Both the position numbers and the translations under genes were made by a program. A model generated the notes under the pieces. The model had not been told where the DNA came from. It made no database searches and saw nothing but the letters and a program-made list of their open reading frames with translations. Below are positions 60,849 to 64,000 of a stretch of DNA of 64,000 nt, piece after piece. Every line of letters starts with the position of its first letter. The stretch's first letter is position 1. Origin of the DNA: Eretmocerus hayati (lineage: Eukaryota; Arthropoda; Insecta; Hymenoptera; Aphelinidae); the NCBI GenBank assembly GCA_029851415.1, contig CM056742.1, forward strand, positions 159,221,121 to 159,285,120, written 5' to 3'.

Positions 60849-61176
60849 CACAAGGAGAGGCCAGGGAGTGTGGGACATGGATTTGGATGAAACTCCAGGG
60901 ATGGTCTCCTTTTAGTACCAAAACATGATACCCAAAGCCGCAAAGTCTAACGCTCAAGTGTTTTCGAAGTACAGCCCATAGCACTTGCATCACCCATATG
61001 GGCCCATATTAAGAGGGTGATATATACAGATATACTGTATTGTATAGGATCTAGGCTGTAGTCCTAAGATCCTTGAGGGTTACACTCTGTGTCTTTGAGT
61101 ATCATCTTTTGATAGTGAGAGGAGACCATGCCCAGAGTTTCATCCAAATTTATGACCCGCCATCCCTGACCTAGTG
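60849..61176. mobile_element. 328-bp element with inverted arms of about 110 bp
   Basis: The left arm, from CACAAGGAGAGGCCAGGG, and the right arm, reversed from CACTAGGTCAGGGATGG, both contain TTTGGATGAAACTC, then TGGTCTCCT, then a segment like CAAAAcATGATACcCAAAG. The arms are about 80% alike, so the element is older than the 4.2-kb foldback. Non-coding; target duplication not clear. Confidence 0.7.
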
Positions 61177-61204
61177 ACATTCTGAAAATCGACCTTGTTG
61201 ATAA

Positions 61205-61765
61205 ATTTGACTTGTCCGAAAAATTCAATAGAGAACTGACATGGCCACAAAAATTATTCCAAAATGCTCATATTATGGAAATTTACTCTGAATGAAACAC
61301 GATATGTAAAGATTTGGAAATTTCCTGCAGTAAAAGCGATTTAAATTCGAGTCTGGAGTTTTTCAAGTTTTGAATTGGCGCCATTCAATATGGCAGCGAC
61401 TGCACATGAGTCACGTGACTCCAGACTGTTTTCCACGATAGTTCTGAGATAAACTCGCTTATTTCCGCCGCGTACTTCTATTATTTGAGTAAAATAAGCT
61501 CTCGATTGTGATTCAGATGAGAATTTCCGATGGTAAAATGACATCACAACAGTTGGGAAATTTAGCGGCACATGTGCAGCCGCCGCCATATTGGATGGCG
61601 CCAATTCTAATTGTCAAAACTTCAATGATGATTTAAAAACCATAGAGGCGTCGTAGAAATTTCCAATTTTTTTCCTATAGCTAATTGGCCGCGAACTCTC
61701 AAAATATAACATTTCCTGGAATTATGTCAGTTCCCTATTGTTTGAGTAAAATGACAAAATCATAT
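61205..61765. mobile_element. Element of about 560 bp with long degenerate inverted arms
   Basis: Inverted pairs in order from outside: CAATAG.GAACTGACAT (61227-61241 against 61724-61739), TTGGAAATTTC (61314-61324 against 61659-61669), TTTAAAT, TTTTGAATTGGCGCCAT (61369 onward) against its partner ending near 61607, and AATATGGC.GC. The centre has a perfect palindrome GAGTCACGTGACTC at 61408-61421. Outer ends are approximate. No coding capacity. Confidence 0.65.
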
Positions 61766-62160
61766 AATATAACGGAAACCAAATGTGAGTTCAAACACCT
61801 CTTCGGGTGATTGGTGCATCCCAACTTGTCTAGTTTTTGATAACCGGTGTCACACTCCACATACATTTAACTTTTAAGAAAAATTGCAACAATGCCCAAC
61901 ACACGAAACAGTCTCCATTCTTTTGTCAACAATCTTGGGGATAATTACGACCATAACAAATCGTTGTCATTCGGGATATTTTTTCGTGATTACAGCATTC
62001 GAGAGATCAGAGACAACTTGCTGACTAACCAAGAAATTTTTGTTACGGTGTACCAAAAAGAATAAGCTATAAACTCTTAAGACGTTAGACTAAAAAACTC
62101 CCACTCTCGGAAACCATGAAAATCCTATAAATTCAGATTTTCATCATAAACTCTAGTCAA
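61766..62160. other. Non-coding stretch
   Basis: Nothing recognised. Confidence 0.5.
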
Positions 62161-62240
62161 AATTACTGTGTCGGGAATAATAAGACGAATAAAAAAGTTA
62201 GAAAAACCATCAGATGAAGAAAAGGAAACCAGCAGCTTAC

Positions 62241-62525
62241 TTTAGCAGTAACCTGGCTACGAAGTTGTGCCACTCTCGAACCTCTCCGTCTAGCCCTTTC
62301 CTCTGCCCAAAATATACATGACCAGGGTGACGGTGGTGCCAAAGCATTTCCTCCAGCAACAGTACCACTATTAGCACTAGTAGCTATTGCAACAGCTGCT
62401 CTAGCAGCCTGTACAACAACTGCAGATTCTGCAACAACTGCAGCATGCAAAACTTGCACCTGATGCTGAGCCACCATAACCTCACTTTTTTTTTGTTGCT
62501 GCTGTTGGTGCTTCAACAGCATCAT
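62241..62525 (-). CDS. Candidate first coding exon of a host gene
   Basis: On the minus strand an ATG-ATG start at 62525 opens a frame that is exactly 95 codons up to a good splice donor, AAA|GTAAGC (donor at 62240-62235). The product begins MMLLKH with a five-glutamine run, continues with an alanine/valine-rich region (about 28-50), then APPSPWSCIFW and a basic helix-like stretch AEERARRRGSRVAQLRSQ. This composition is unlike the chance frames elsewhere in the window. An in-frame stop lies upstream, so the start is within this exon unless an acceptor is used. I do not recognise the family. The rest of the gene would lie to the left, in or beyond this window. Confidence 0.4.
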
Positions 62526-62600
62526 CTCGATCCACACGCCACAATCACGCACAATAACAACAAAAATAACACTAAATCACCATCCACCCCTCAAAATAAA

Positions 62601-62612
62601 CCTTATAAAAAC
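62601..62612 (-). promoter_or_regulatory. Possible TATA-like element for the candidate exon
   Basis: GTTTTTATAAGG on the minus strand lies about 76 bp upstream of the ATG at 62525. It would allow a short 5' UTR. Upstream of it, 62640-62790 is rich in CpG. Weak evidence. Confidence 0.2.
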
Positions 62613-62959
62613 ACCCTAATCCTTTTCCATTTCACTCTCGGTAAACATTATGACCGAGATTTATCTCGGCTCTGGATACCGGCATATTATTTGATTTTGC
62701 TTACGCGCGCGTTAGAGCTTGCGGCGAGCTTGCAAACGCCGCTAGCGACATTCGGTGCATCGCCGCAAAATAACAGCTGGACAAAACTATAATGGTTAAA
62801 AACATATATGTATGTAGGTATTTCTTTGAACGTCGTGTAGAGCGCGTTTTAGCCAAAGCCAAGCTCACGACACGGCAACGGCCAGACTGAAGCTCTAGTT
62901 CTCTCTCCGCGTGCGTGCAAGCATCGGTTCAAGCTTTCTGGACTTATAAGATGAGACTC

Positions 62960-62997
<38 letters not shown>

Positions 62998-64000
62998 AGG
63001 GGATGTGGTAAAGCTCTCTTTCGCCTTTGGTTAGTACTAGTATAGGCAACATGCGCAAACGCGAGAGCTTCAGCCCCGCCAACAATTTACAGCTGTTGTG
63101 CTGCTTGCCTGTTAGCCTACCACCGTGTGTGAGCTTGTGTGTCTGTATCTTTGTTATGACGCTTCAGAAGCTTTGTGTGATCTCGGCGAGATTTGCGCAG
63201 AATCGTGTGTGTATTCTTTTCGTACTGCAGCCTGTTGATGATGATAATAGTGGACGAAAAAGTGCAAGCTCAGCGAAGAGCTTTGGTATACGTGGGTGTG
63301 TTGTGCTTGCAGGTGGCACAAAAGCTTTGATAATATCGAATTTGGTCTGGCACCGATTTTAGTTTTATCCGATGCATCGGCAAAACAATCTCTGCTGCAA
63401 TTTCAGCATCTTCCATAGATCTATATCCAAAATCAAAGTCCATTGATCTCGAGATCGTGGAATCAGTTTTGGCAGTAGATATCTCGCTGACTAAATTCAA
63501 GCTCTTCGACGTTTCAATTACTTTACAGTTCATTCACCTCTTCCTCTTGCTGCAAGCTCGATCATGCAAAATTACATGCGTTCTACCTGTTCTCCATATC
63601 CTGTTCCAATTTTCATTCAAAACTTCGTGCTTGCAGTCGCTCTTCACGTAAGCTATAGATATACGTGCGTGTACGCCTCATTTTCAATGCAGTCAGAGCG
63701 ATCGAGCTTGAGATTTAGATAAACTTGGCGCTGAAAGCTCGCGCACGCAAAATTTTACCTTTACAACGCTTTCTCTAGTATAATACATACAAACTTGCTC
63801 ACACTCGTTGTCTCATAGAGGTACTTGTGGTGTCAGCCCTGCTGTGTTATGCTATTCCCGGAAAGTAATCGGCAATCTTTTTTTTCATGTCACAGGAGCA
63901 AGCGCGCGAGCTCAAGTTTCTTCCTGTCTAGATAAGGACAAATTTCAACGTAATCGATTACATACATGTAAGAGTACTATCGAATATTGTAAAACGAGCA
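62613..64000. other. Non-coding stretch, partly CpG-rich
   Basis: No gene supported. 62700-62770 has a dense group of CGC/GCG motifs that could belong to a promoter. A (AT)16 tract is at 62963-62994. Frames of about 80-110 codons have no domain. Confidence 0.4.
62963..62994. repeat. (AT)16 microsatellite
   Basis: Uninterrupted AT dinucleotide repeat of 32 bp. Confidence 0.95.

Overview
This 64 kb window is AT-rich eukaryotic DNA, most likely from an insect or another arthropod; the species cannot be read from the sequence. The signs are an intact arthropod-style non-LTR retrotransposon, several hairpin or MITE-like DNA elements, trinucleotide and dinucleotide microsatellites, and the absence of operons or long single-exon host genes. 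I see no rRNA, tRNA, CRISPR array or bacterial gene. The only long open frames are the two ORFs of the retrotransposon. Apart from one candidate first exon near the right end and one weak small transcription unit, no host gene can be supported. The window is probably intergenic DNA or the inside of very long introns.

Layout. 1-4.2 kb: no recognised feature. 4.2-5.1 kb: a foldback DNA element with two 232-bp inverted arms and a 9-bp target duplication. 5.1-12.5 kb: non-coding, with poly(T), (TA)n and CTG repeats and one small MITE. 12.5-19.0 kb: a three-layer transposon nest. A degenerate LINE is split by a TIR element, which in turn contains a full-length LINE on the minus strand with intact ORF1 and ORF2. 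19.3-31.6 kb: several hairpin elements, including a palindrome of about 1.2 kb whose left arm carries a second, TTAA-flanked hairpin. 37.6-39.7 kb: TA-flanked MITEs. 48.1-51.7 kb: a 3.6-kb satellite with hierarchical repeat structure (monomers of about 26 bp, a 194-bp unit, and 345-bp variants). 55.8-56.7 kb: an inverted-repeat element and a minisatellite with a period near 10 bp. 59.3-59.7 kb: a TATA box, a short ORF and a polyadenylation signal in compact order. 60.8-61.8 kb: two more long-TIR elements. 62.2-62.6 kb: a candidate first coding exon on the minus strand.

The main theme is nested and inverted-repeat mobile DNA. Several loci could fold into long double-stranded RNA if transcribed. 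The best targets for follow-up are the satellite, the 1.2-kb palindrome with its nested hairpin, the 9-bp-TSD foldback element and the LINE/TIR/LINE nest. All repeat boundaries were found by eye and need alignment to confirm.
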